Positions 1 through 6,804 are shown, counted from the first letter of the stretch. The stretch: DNA of 19,825 nucleotides from CAYOHP01 sp964403795 [NCBI: uncultured bacterium] (GCA_964403795.1 CAYOHP010000108.1:1-19825); one strand, 5' to 3'. Notes: generated by a model not told the origin, from the letters alone. Translations and numbers: made by a program.

Positions 1-818
1 ACCGGTGCGAGCAGCCGGTCCCGGGCCGCGGCCCCCACCGGGCGACGACCCGGGGCGGGATCCATGAGGGCCGCCACCAGATCCTTGGTGCGGCCCTCGG
101 CCTTCTCGAAGCCCGGCTTTGGGAGCGGGTTCCCGGCCAGGAACCCGAGCAGGTGGTGGGCCTCGAAGGGGTCCCGTCCCTCCAGGATGCGGAAGCCCGA
201 GGCCCCCAGCGAGTAGGCGTCGGAGGAGGGTGTGGCTTCACGGCCGGCCAGGCACTCGGGGGCCAGGTAGGCGAGCGTCCCGGTGAGCGCCCGGGTCTCG
301 GTCAGCCGGGTGCGGGCGACGTCGGTGTCGAGCACCAGCCCCAGATCGAGCAGTACGGCCCGGCCGTCCTCGGTACGCACCACGTTGGCCGGCTTCACGT
401 CGCGGTGCACGAGCCCGTGGGCGTGGAGGTGGTCGAGGCCCAGGGCCGCCTGGACGAGAGCCGCGAACCCGAGCCCGGGGTCGTCGAGCTGGGCCAGGTT
501 GCGACCTTCGAGGTACTCCATCACCAGGTAGGGAATCCCCTCGGCCTCGCCCTGCTGGTAGACGGCTACCAGATTCTGGTGCCGGAGTTCGGCGAGCGAC
601 CTGGCTTCTCGCTGGAATCGGGCGGCCTCGCGGTCTCCCGCCTGGTGGAGCAGCTTGATGGCCACCGGCCGGTCGAGCTCCAGGTCACGGGCCTTCACGA
701 CCCGGCCGAAGGCCCCGGCACCCAGCAGCCCCAGGGGCTCGAAACGCTCCGCCAGCCCGGCGGGGAGGCGGCATCCCGGGGCGACTCCCAGGTCTCCGCG
801 ATGGGCGTCCCCGGCCAT
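1..818 (-). CDS. Ser/Thr protein kinase, N-terminal part (cut by window edge)
   Basis: This is a Hanks-type bacterial Ser/Thr kinase; 272 codons are visible and the 3' end lies outside the window. The glycine-rich loop LGAGAFGRV is at residues 32-40, the ATP-binding lysine is K55 in VAIK, and the likely helix-C glutamate is E71. The catalytic loop HRDVKPAN starts at residue 138, with D140 catalytic and N145 binding metal. The metal-binding motif reads DLG (158-160) instead of the usual DFG, and APE is at 186-188. All catalytic residues are therefore present and the enzyme should be active. ATG at 818 is chosen because a TGNTANNNT extended -10 (826-834) ends 7 nt upstream, which suggests a leaderless mRNA. 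It is divergent from the deiminase gene. Whether a membrane segment and sensor domain follow, as is common in this family, cannot be seen. Phosphorylation targets are unknown. Confidence 0.93.
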   Translation of the reverse strand, partial: MAGDAHRGDLGVAPGCRLPAGLAERFEPLGLLGAGAFGRVVKARDLELDRPVAIKLLHQAGDREAARFQREARSLAELRHQNLVAVYQQGEAEGIPYLVMEYLEGRNLAQLDDPGLGFAALVQAALGLDHLHAHGLVHRDVKPANVVRTEDGRAVLLDLGLVLDTDVARTRLTETRALTGTLAYLAPECLAGREATPSSDAYSLGASGFRILEGRDPFEAHHLLGFLAGNPLPKPGFEKAEGRTKDLVAALMDPAPGRRPVGAAARDRLLAP

Positions 819-825
819 GCGACCG

Positions 826-834
826 AGGGTATCA
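826..834 (-). promoter_or_regulatory. Extended -10 promoter element of the kinase gene
   Basis: Read on the minus strand this is TGATACCCT, matching TGNTANNNT. It ends 7 nt before the ATG at 818, so the transcription start would fall at or next to the start codon. No convincing -35 is visible, as is normal for extended -10 promoters. Confidence 0.4.
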
Positions 835-855
835 CCGGATTCTTCACCGGGGGGG

Positions 856-884
856 TTCCCACCCTGCAGGGAGGCGGCTATATT
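856..884 (+). promoter_or_regulatory. Sigma70-like promoter of the deiminase gene
   Basis: TTCCCA (856-861), a 17-bp spacer and TATATT (879-884) give a reasonable sigma70-type match: 4/6 at -35 and 5/6 at -10. It lies 54 nt upstream of the ATG at 939 in an otherwise GC-rich gap. Seen by eye only. Confidence 0.4.
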
Positions 885-938
885 CCCCCGCTCGTTGGCC
901 CGACAGGGGGGTCGGCGGGCAGAGGAGCGAGGATTTCG

Positions 939-2426
939 ATGCTCAGCCGTCTGCTCGGGTCGCTACTTGCCGCTTGCCTGGTGGTGCCGCACGCGGTCGC
1001 CGCCGACACCCCGGGGCCCACCCAGGGTCTGACCCCCGAGGAGCGCGCCTACCTGCGCGACCACCGGGACGAGTACCTGCGCGACAAGCGCAGCCAGGAG
1101 ACCACCCGGGCTCCCAAGGACATCATGGCCGCCCCCGGCGAGTTCGAGCCGGTCGACGGGATCATGGTGGCCTGGACCCAGTTCACCTCGACGCTGACCG
1201 CCATGGTCAAGGAGATCGTCACCCACGCCAAGGCCTATGTCGTGGTGCAGGGCGACTCCGACGAGGCCCGCGCCAAGCGCCAGCTCCAGCAGGCCGGGGT
1301 CGACATGGCGAAGGTGCGCTTCCTGCGCTCGTCCTTCGATGCGGTGTGGATCCGGGACTACGGCCCCAACTTCGTGCACACCAAGGATGGCGACCTGCAG
1401 ATCGTGGACCTGGTCTACAACCGGCCCCGGCCGCGGGACGACGCGCTCCCCTCGAAGCTCGGGCCCCAGCTCCAGACCGCGGTCCACAAGGCCGGACTGA
1501 TCCTGCCCGGCGGCAACATCATCTTCGACGGCCAGGGCGGCGTGATCCTGACCGACATGGTCTTCGATGGCCAGCACGGCAGCGACCCCGACCTCACCAT
1601 GGACCAGTTGAAGCAGTACATGAAGGACTACTTCGGGGTCACCAAGGTGATCGTGCTCGAGCAGATGTTCGAGGACGGGACCGGCCACGTCGACATGTTC
1701 TGCAAGCTGCTCAATCCGACCACCGTGATCGTGGGCGAGTACGCCAAGCCCTCCGACGGAGCGGCCGGGAACTTCGAACTCCTGAACCGCAACGCCGAGA
1801 AGCTCAAGGGCGAGACCAACGGCGCCGGCGAGCCCTTCCGGGTGTTCCGGATCCCGATGCCCCGCTACGACGGCAACAGCTACACCCACACCAACTCGGT
1901 GATGGCCAACGGGAAGGTCATCGTCCCGGTCTACGGGAAGGCGACCGACGAGGCGGCCCTCGAGGTCTACCGCTCGTTGCTCCCCGGCTACGAGGTGGTG
2001 GGGGTCGACTCCAACGCCCCGATCGGCTCCAACGGTGCCCTGCACTGCATCTCGCACGAGGCCAACGGCGACCCGTTCGTGATCGACCACGCCCCGCTGG
2101 CCAGCGTGGCGCCGGGCGCCCCGGTGGCGATCGAGGCCAAGCTGGCAGCCCATTACCCGGTCGCCGAGGGCAGCGTGGCGGTGTACTGGCGGGCCGGGAA
2201 CCAGGGCGAGTTCCAGCGCCTGGGTCTCGCCACCGAGGCGGCCGTGACCGGCGTCTACACCGCCGAGATCCCGCCCCAGGCCGCCGGTACCCGGATCGAG
2301 TACTACCTGAAGGCCGAGGATACCCGGGGCATGTACGAGACCTCGCCGGAGGATGCCTCCGAGTCGAACGTCCACGCCCTGGTCGTGGGTGCTCCCCCGA
2401 CCGCGGCGGTGTCCTTCCTCCGGTAG
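939..2426 (+). CDS. Secreted peptidylarginine/agmatine deiminase family protein with C-terminal Ig-like domain
   Basis: This 495-residue protein belongs to the PAD_porph family, whose members hydrolyse guanidine groups (agmatine, or arginine in peptides) to a ureido group and ammonia. Residues 1-21 form a clear signal peptide ending AVA|ADT. Family landmarks are WIRDYGPNF (W137, D140), YNRPRPRDD (R162, R164), TGHVDM (H250, D252), the aligned Asn probably N319, and GALHC with nucleophile C370. From W137 to R164 the residues keep a constant offset of 10 from Porphyromonas gingivalis PPAD numbering as recalled (W127, D130, R152, R154). Residues about 390-485 look like an Ig-like beta-sandwich, which PPAD also has. 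ATG 939 is preferred over upstream in-frame starts because it begins the signal peptide and follows AGGAG and GAGGA motifs. Peptidylarginine deiminase is favoured over cytoplasmic agmatine deiminase; substrate unproven. Confidence 0.9.
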   Translation: MLSRLLGSLLAACLVVPHAVAADTPGPTQGLTPEERAYLRDHRDEYLRDKRSQETTRAPKDIMAAPGEFEPVDGIMVAWTQFTSTLTAMVKEIVTHAKAYVVVQGDSDEARAKRQLQQAGVDMAKVRFLRSSFDAVWIRDYGPNFVHTKDGDLQIVDLVYNRPRPRDDALPSKLGPQLQTAVHKAGLILPGGNIIFDGQGGVILTDMVFDGQHGSDPDLTMDQLKQYMKDYFGVTKVIVLEQMFEDGTGHVDMFCKLLNPTTVIVGEYAKPSDGAAGNFELLNRNAEKLKGETNGAGEPFRVFRIPMPRYDGNSYTHTNSVMANGKVIVPVYGKATDEAALEVYRSLLPGYEVVGVDSNAPIGSNGALHCISHEANGDPFVIDHAPLASVAPGAPVAIEAKLAAHYPVAEGSVAVYWRAGNQGEFQRLGLATEAAVTGVYTAEIPPQAAGTRIEYYLKAEDTRGMYETSPEDASESNVHALVVGAPPTAAVSFLR

Positions 2427-2466
2427 CGGGAGTCCCCGGTAGGGGGAGTCTGCGACGGCGTGGGAC

Positions 2467-2487
2467 GCCGGGCCTTGGCGGCCCGGC
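2467..2487. terminator. Hairpin between convergent deiminase and galE genes
   Basis: GCCGGGCC (2467-2474) and GGCCCGGC (2480-2487) form a perfect 8-bp stem with a 5-nt loop. It lies between the convergent stops at 2426 and 2496. There is no T-run on either side, so if it terminates transcription it is not a classical intrinsic terminator. Confidence 0.45.
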
Positions 2488-2495
2488 TTCCCGCG

Positions 2496-3629
2496 TCAGC
2501 GGGCCTTGCGGGACGACGCCGTTGGGCTGCGTCCCGCCAGGCCCTGCTGCCAGTTCCAGGCGTCCCGCATCGACTCGTCCAGGCTGCGCTTGGCCCGCCA
2601 CCCCAGGGTGCTCTGGGCCTTCCCGACCCCGGCCCAGATCTTCACGATGTCGCCGGGGCGCCGGGCTCCGATGCGGTAGGCCAACGGCTTCCCCGAGGCC
2701 CGCTCGAAGGCAGCGATCGCCTCCAGCACCGAGACGCCCTTGCCGGTCCCGACGTTGAAGACCTCGTTCGAGCCAGGCCCGTTGCCGCGCTCGCGGCGCA
2801 CCCAGAACAGCGCGGCCACATGGGCCTCGGCCAGGTCCATCACGTGGATGTAGTCGCGGATGCAGGAGCCGTCGGGAGTGGGATAGTCGTTGCCGAAGAC
2901 CGTGAGCTCGGGCCGGAGCCCTGCCGCGGTCTGGGTGATGTAGGGCACCAGGTTCTCGGGGACCCCGAGCGGGAGCTCGCCGATCTTCCCGCTGGGATGG
3001 GCCCCGATCGGGTTGAAGTAGCGCAGCGTCACGAAGTCGACCGGGAACCCGGCCCGGACCGCGTCCCGGATCATCTGCTCGCTGGCCTGCTTCGAGAATC
3101 CGTACGGCGACTCGGCAGGACGGGTGGGGGTCTCCTCGGTCACCGGCAGGGTGTCGGGCTCCCCGTAGACCGTGCATGACGACGAGAAGACGAAGCTGCG
3201 GATCCCCTGGCTCCGGGCCAGGTCGAGCACGGTGACCATCGAACCCAGGTTGTCCCGGTAGTACTTGAGCGGGTCGCGCACCGATTCGCTCACCGACTTG
3301 GCGGCCGCGAAGTGGATGATCCCGGCGAAGGGGCCGCACTTCTCGACCACCTGCCGCATCTTCCGGGCATCGCCGCAATCGACCGCGAAGTGCCGGAAGC
3401 GCGTCCCGGTCAGCTCCTCGAGGCGGTCGAGCACGGCCGGCTCCGAGTTCCGGAAATCGTCCACGATCACCGGCTCGAAGCAGGCCTCCCGCAGGGCCAC
3501 CACGGTGTGCGAGCCGATGAACCCGGCGCCGCCGGTGACCAGCACCCGCGGCCAGTCCGGGTCGCCCCGGCCGGAACCGGCGGCGGCGGCAGGGGAGCGG
3601 GCCGACGATTTCCCGGAGCGCTTGGCCAT
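2496..3629 (-). CDS. galE: UDP-glucose 4-epimerase
   Basis: This 377-residue enzyme of the extended short-chain dehydrogenase/reductase family interconverts UDP-glucose and UDP-galactose (or the GlcNAc/GalNAc pair), supplying sugars for surface glycans. The NAD-binding TGGAGFIGSH is at 32-41, the serine-rich SSSCTVYG at 149-156, catalytic Y176 and K180 in YGFSK, and the GalE-typical TPDGSCIRDYIHV at 251-263. Residues 1-26 are an Ala/Gly/Ser-rich basic extension absent from most GalE proteins of about 335 residues. An in-frame start at 3707 would overlap the divergent gene, so ATG 3629 is chosen; a TACAGT box (3636-3641) ends 6 nt upstream and suggests a leaderless transcript. No glycan gene adjoins it, but the glycosyltransferase cluster at 12.6-19.8 kb is a plausible user. 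Confidence 0.93.
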   Translation of the reverse strand: MAKRSGKSSARSPAAAAGSGRGDPDWPRVLVTGGAGFIGSHTVVALREACFEPVIVDDFRNSEPAVLDRLEELTGTRFRHFAVDCGDARKMRQVVEKCGPFAGIIHFAAAKSVSESVRDPLKYYRDNLGSMVTVLDLARSQGIRSFVFSSSCTVYGEPDTLPVTEETPTRPAESPYGFSKQASEQMIRDAVRAGFPVDFVTLRYFNPIGAHPSGKIGELPLGVPENLVPYITQTAAGLRPELTVFGNDYPTPDGSCIRDYIHVMDLAEAHVAALFWVRRERGNGPGSNEVFNVGTGKGVSVLEAIAAFERASGKPLAYRIGARRPGDIVKIWAGVGKAQSTLGWRAKRSLDESMRDAWNWQQGLAGRSPTASSRKAR

Positions 3630-3635
3630 GGGGGC

Positions 3636-3641
3636 ACTGTA
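3636..3641 (-). promoter_or_regulatory. -10 element for a leaderless galE transcript
   Basis: TACAGT on the minus strand is separated from the galE ATG (3629) by only GCCCCC. The transcription start would coincide with the A of the start codon. No Shine-Dalgarno-like sequence is present. Confidence 0.4.
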
Positions 3642-3651
3642 CACGCGCCCG

Positions 3652-3660
3652 TGGTAACTT
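3652..3660 (+). promoter_or_regulatory. Extended -10 element of the zinc-ribbon membrane protein gene
   Basis: TGGTAACTT fits TGNTANNNT and ends 7 nt before GTG 3668, again predicting a leaderless mRNA. This supports GTG 3668 over the in-frame ATG at 3710. It lies back to back with the galE -10 within 38 bp. Confidence 0.4.
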
Positions 3661-3667
3661 CCCCGGG

Positions 3668-4297
3668 GTGGAGAACCGTCCCGCAGCCCCCGAAGCGAAG
3701 CCCGCACCGATGGTGGAATCGGACCGTTTCGAGGCCGAGCAGGTGGGATGCTCGGCGGTGGTCACGGGCCTGTTCCTCTCCGGGGTGCTGTGGGCGAACC
3801 AGCTCCCTCTGCTCGTCCCCGTGCTCTGGCTGGCCCTCTACGGGGTGTGGCGCTTCACCCTCGCGACCTCCCGGGTCTCGCGGTGTCCGGTCTGCGACCG
3901 GGAGCTCCGGTTCCAGGACGACGTGGCGTTCTGCCCCGACTGCTTCGTCTGGTTCAAGGTCGTCGGGGACCGCCTGCACCGGATCGAGGGCGACCACGAG
4001 ACCAGCGGGCTCGGCTTCGAACTCACCCTGGGTACTCTCGGCCTGCCGGGGGCACCGGTGCTCTTCCCCTGGGGCGGTCGCTGCTCTGCCTGCGACGCCC
4101 CGGCCACCGAAGTCGTCCGCCTCGCCCCGGCCTCGGTGACCGCCGAGCACCTGGCCGGAGCCTTCCAGGAGATCACGACCGCCACCCTCGAGTTCCCGGT
4201 CTGCGCCCGGCACACTGCCGCGGTGCGCACCTCGGGGGGCGCGCTCCGCTTCACCCACCACCGCACCTGGCGGGAGCTGGTCGACGCCAACCGCTGA
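3668..4297 (+). CDS. Membrane protein with two predicted zinc sites, function unknown
   Basis: I do not recognise a named family for this 209-residue protein. After a Pro/Ala/Glu-rich N-terminus, residues about 29-63 are hydrophobic and likely make two closely spaced membrane segments (a hairpin). A zinc ribbon follows: CPVC at 73-76 and CPDC at 89-92, in the C-x2-C-x12-C-x2-C pattern. A second possible site is C139/C142 with C179/H182, the latter pair in CARH. Zinc-ribbon knuckles tethered to the membrane suggest a structural or protein-binding role, not catalysis. GTG 3668 is chosen from the -10 box 7 nt upstream; ATG 3710 is the alternative and would remove 14 residues. Divergent from galE and convergent with the phosphatase gene, so context gives no function. 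Confidence 0.8.
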   Translation: MENRPAAPEAKPAPMVESDRFEAEQVGCSAVVTGLFLSGVLWANQLPLLVPVLWLALYGVWRFTLATSRVSRCPVCDRELRFQDDVAFCPDCFVWFKVVGDRLHRIEGDHETSGLGFELTLGTLGLPGAPVLFPWGGRCSACDAPATEVVRLAPASVTAEHLAGAFQEITTATLEFPVCARHTAAVRTSGGALRFTHHRTWRELVDANR

Positions 4298-4304
4298 CCC
4301 GGAC

Positions 4305-4321
4305 AGGACCCCGCGGGTCCT
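4305..4321. terminator. Hairpin between convergent genes
   Basis: AGGACCC (4305-4311), loop CGC, GGGTCCT (4315-4321): a perfect 7-bp stem 7 nt after the stop of the zinc-ribbon protein gene. It also lies downstream of the convergent phosphatase gene. No T-run follows, so the termination role is inferred from position. Confidence 0.5.
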
Positions 4322-4397
4322 CCTCGGAGGCGGGCGAGGGATACCCCTGCCGAGCGGAGCCGAGCCGTGCCGGGACCGGGCCGCAGCCGCCCCCCGG

Positions 4398-5468
4398 CTA
4401 CCTCAGGTCGGGAATGCCCTCGTCGCCGAAGACCTTCCAGAGGTCCCCGGGCAGGCCCTGGAAGGCGGCCTGGTAGCGTTCGGCCGACTCGTCGGCGCCG
4501 GGGGCCTTGCGGATCAGGATGCGGGCGATCCGGCCCGGATTGGCCCGGGCCACCTCGGCATAGATCTCGGGATCATGCTCGCCCGAGTCCCCCACCAGCA
4601 CGAAGCGGCGGCGGGGATGCAGCCGGAGGATCGCCCCGATGGCCTTGGGCTTGTGCTCGGCGCTCGATTCGGCCACGCCGGCCGCCTCCTCGGTGTCCCC
4701 CCAGAAGTTCCGGAGGTGCATGCCTCCCTGGGGGAACCCGGTCTCGTCCATCCAGCCGACCAGGCTCGGGTAGAGGTGCATGGGGGATCCCGAGACGTAG
4801 TGGAAGGCGGCCCCGGCCGCGGCCCACTGGGCGTAGCGCGCCGCCATGCCCGGCACCGCCGCGAACGGGCGCAGGAAGGTGTTCCGCAGCATCTCCTTGC
4901 GATCGAGGACATGGGTCACCTTGAGGGTGTCGTCGATGTCAGAGATCACGCCCAGTCCCTCGGGCGGGACCAGGCGGATGGTGCCCTCGAAGCGCCGGTC
5001 GTCCCCGTCCGGGAGGACCGCGGCGTAGCGCAGGGTGCCGTCTCCTCCCCCCGGGGGCTGGGCGGTGGACGCCAGGGACAGCTCGGCGGCCAGGACCCCG
5101 TCCGAGGCGGTGCGGGGCAGATCGAAGTCCTTCCCCCCCACCCGGACGGTGATGTCCTTGCGGCTCTCGCTGTCGACCAGGAACATCTCGGCCCGGGCCC
5201 GGAAGATGGCGTCCACGTCCGAACCCGGCGGCAGGCCCAGGGTCTTGACGAGGGCCTTCAGGAGCAGGCGGCGCTTGAGCGAGTTCCGCTCCGGCTCGAA
5301 GACCCAGCCCCGAACCGGCATGGTCCAGGAGCCGGCACCCGGATCCAGGGCGGCCCCGGTCCGGAAGAACAGGATCTCCTCGTCGCTCTTCAGGCCCGAG
5401 GCGGTCGCCCGGGCCGTGGCACCGAGCAGCAAGGAGAGTGCGATCAAGGCGGCAGGGAGGCAGCGCAT
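4398..5468 (-). CDS. Secreted App1/DUF2183-type phosphatase
   Basis: This 356-residue protein resembles the App1 phosphatidate-phosphatase catalytic domain (DUF2183) of the HAD superfamily. The yeast member removes phosphate from phosphatidate; bacterial substrates are mostly unknown. Residues 1-23 are a signal peptide, so the enzyme acts outside the cytoplasm. An N-terminal domain (about 30-165) precedes the nucleophile motif SDIDDT (176-181), in which D177 would be phosphorylated and D179 would be the acid/base. YVSGSP follows at 224-229, a lysine-containing HKPKAI stretch at 272-277, and the acidic motif VGDSGEHDPEIY at 292-303. All four HAD motifs are therefore present. ATG 5468 is chosen over the upstream in-frame start at 5597 because it begins the signal peptide and has AAGGA nearby. 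It lies downstream of the pseudopilin genes but has its own promoter-like box. Confidence 0.88.
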   Translation of the reverse strand: MRCLPAALIALSLLLGATARATASGLKSDEEILFFRTGAALDPGAGSWTMPVRGWVFEPERNSLKRRLLLKALVKTLGLPPGSDVDAIFRARAEMFLVDSESRKDITVRVGGKDFDLPRTASDGVLAAELSLASTAQPPGGGDGTLRYAAVLPDGDDRRFEGTIRLVPPEGLGVISDIDDTLKVTHVLDRKEMLRNTFLRPFAAVPGMAARYAQWAAAGAAFHYVSGSPMHLYPSLVGWMDETGFPQGGMHLRNFWGDTEEAAGVAESSAEHKPKAIGAILRLHPRRRFVLVGDSGEHDPEIYAEVARANPGRIARILIRKAPGADESAERYQAAFQGLPGDLWKVFGDEGIPDLR

Positions 5469-5499
5469 GGCGGGATCCTTCACCGTCGACTGGGACCGC

Positions 5500-5508
5500 A
5501 TGGTAGCA
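5500..5508 (-). promoter_or_regulatory. Extended -10 promoter of the phosphatase gene
   Basis: Minus-strand TGCTACCAT matches TGNTANNNT. It lies 31 nt upstream of ATG 5468, leaving a short leader that includes the AAGGA ribosome-binding site. No good -35 is seen. Confidence 0.35.
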
Positions 5509-5575
5509 GACCGGCCGTCCGGAGGCTGGCTCCAGCCCTGGGAACCGCGTCGTCTTCGCCCCGGTGGGCAGACGC

Positions 5576-6160
5576 CTACCGGAACGCTGCCTTCCACTTG
5601 TCGTCGGTCTCGCTGGGGGTCCGCCGGTTGACCAGCGCCTGGACCCGGTGGTGCCGGGGGCGGCTGGCGGCATCGACCTCGCCCCGCTCCTCCTGGTCGA
5701 CCCTCTGGGGCGAGGCGAACCCGACCACCACCTGGAAGAAGCTCTCGTTGCCCTTGCCCTCGACCGGCTTCACCTCGAATTCGGTGATGTGGCCTGCACC
5801 CGAGGTGCGCCCCAGTCCGAAGGTGGTGATCCGTCCGTCGTCCCCCCGCCGGGTCACCAGGCGCTTCTCCTTGTCGAATTCGTACTTGATGTCGGTCTCC
5901 ACCCCGCTGGTGTTGTAGGTGAGGATCCGGGGCGAAGTGCCCATGATCGTCTCCCGGGGGCTGTTGCGGCTGGCGCTCCGGATGTCGCGTTTCACATGCT
6001 CCATGAGCAGGCTGGCGTCCCTCAGGTATCCCAGGGTGTCGAGCATCTTCTCCGAGATCCGGGTCTGGGAGAGGAGCAGGCGGTAGAGCACGATGATCAG
6101 GACGGTCGAGACCGCGGCCGCGATCAGGATCTCGAGGATGGTCACGCCCCGGCGCTTCAC
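5576..6160 (-). CDS. PilW/GspJ-like minor pseudopilin
   Basis: This 194-residue prepilin-type protein has a short basic leader, MKRRG, then VTILEILIA: cleavage by prepilin peptidase would follow G5, leaving the hallmark glutamate at +5 (E10). The +1 residue is Val instead of the usual Phe. The hydrophobic N-terminal helix (about 6-28) anchors it in the inner membrane before assembly. The rest, with a segment like LMEHVKRDIRSA followed by beta-rich sequence, is typical of PilW/GspJ proteins. GTG 6160 is chosen because GGGGAGG precedes it and because it overlaps the upstream stop by 4 nt (GTGA), showing translational coupling. An open frame runs further upstream in another gene's territory and is not used. 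Likely partner of the GspK- and GspI-like proteins in a pseudopilus tip. Confidence 0.85.
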   Translation of the reverse strand: MKRRGVTILEILIAAAVSTVLIIVLYRLLLSQTRISEKMLDTLGYLRDASLLMEHVKRDIRSASRNSPRETIMGTSPRILTYNTSGVETDIKYEFDKEKRLVTRRGDDGRITTFGLGRTSGAGHITEFEVKPVEGKGNESFFQVVVGFASPQRVDQEERGEVDAASRPRHHRVQALVNRRTPSETDDKWKAAFR

Positions 6161-6804
6161 CCCGAACCTCCCCGGTAGGGGTCCGCCAGCACGGTGCGGA
6201 GCTCGACGCTGCGCGGCACGGTCCGGGAGTCCCCGGTCGAGCGGTTCACCTGATGGACCGGCCATTCGACCCGCACCACCACCGTGACGTACTGACCGTC
6301 GGCGCTGCGCACCAGGTGGTAGTAGCGGGTGAAGACGTCCTCCAGGGGCGGCACCACCAGCGGCTCCTTGAAGTAGCGGCCCTCGAACTCGGCGAACGCC
6401 GCGGGGTCGCCCACGGTCGCGGGCGTGGGGCCGGCCGGCATGGAGGGGGCACCGGTGCCGGGAGCCGTGGGGACGGCCACGGCCGGCTCCGTGAGCAGGT
6501 CGAGTTCCAACCCCATCGACGAGTTGTAGGCGGCCCAGCGATTGTCGCTGCCCCGGAGCTGCACCATGGTGCTCGGCAGCCGCATCACGTTCCGGAACCC
6601 GAAGGTCCGGAGCGCCTCCAGCAGGTTCGAGGCGTGGTTGGCGGCCTGCACCTGGCGCAGCGAGATCCGGGTCTGGGTGGTGCCGCCCATGATCGCCCAC
6701 ACCAGCGGGATGATCCCGAACGTCAAGACCGCGATCGCGATCAGGATCTCGGTGAAGGTGAAGCCGCGTCGCGGTCGGGCTCGGGCTCGGGCTCGGGGGA
6801 TCAA
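6157..6804 (-). CDS. PilV/GspI-like minor pseudopilin
   Basis: This 215-residue protein has a textbook class III signal: basic leader to G14, then FTFTEILIAIAVL with E19 at +5. The leader contains an Arg-Ala repeat encoded by a hexanucleotide tandem repeat. Start is TTG 6804, overlapping the upstream stop by 4 nt (TTGA) with GGGGGAGGG about 7 nt upstream; no ATG fits the frame. After the helix comes QVQAANHASNLLEALR, a PilV/GspI-type pattern (many have A-x3-A-x3-L-E). A Pro/Ala-rich loop (about 108-132) and a beta-rich C-terminal part follow. As second gene of the coupled trio it probably forms the tip core with the other two. T2SS versus type IV pilus origin cannot be decided, as no ATPase, secretin or platform gene is in the window. 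Confidence 0.86.
   Translation of the reverse strand: MIPRARARARPRRGFTFTEILIAIAVLTFGIIPLVWAIMGGTTQTRISLRQVQAANHASNLLEALRTFGFRNVMRLPSTMVQLRGSDNRWAAYNSSMGLELDLLTEPAVAVPTAPGTGAPSMPAGPTPATVGDPAAFAEFEGRYFKEPLVVPPLEDVFTRYYHLVRSADGQYVTVVVRVEWPVHQVNRSTGDSRTVPRSVELRTVLADPYRGGSG
6775..6798. repeat. Hexanucleotide tandem repeat in the PilV-like leader
   Basis: TCGGGC occurs three times in tandem (6775-6792), followed by the variant TCGGGG. On the coding (minus) strand it encodes the alternating Arg-Ala run of the prepilin leader. A 6-bp unit keeps frame if copy number changes. Confidence 0.8.

Noticed and set aside
963-2375. 470-codon open frame antisense to the deiminase gene
   Set aside because: Biased low-complexity composition with no motifs; the plus strand carries a complete deiminase catalytic set.
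1918-3765. 615-codon minus-strand frame across the deiminase end and galE
   Set aside because: Arg/Pro/Gly-rich shadow that runs antiphase through two real genes on opposite strands.
5524-5537. GGCTG/CAGCC hairpin after the pseudopilin operon as terminator
   Set aside because: Only a 5-bp stem with a 4-nt loop in GC-rich DNA, 38 nt from the stop and without a T-run; too weak to call.
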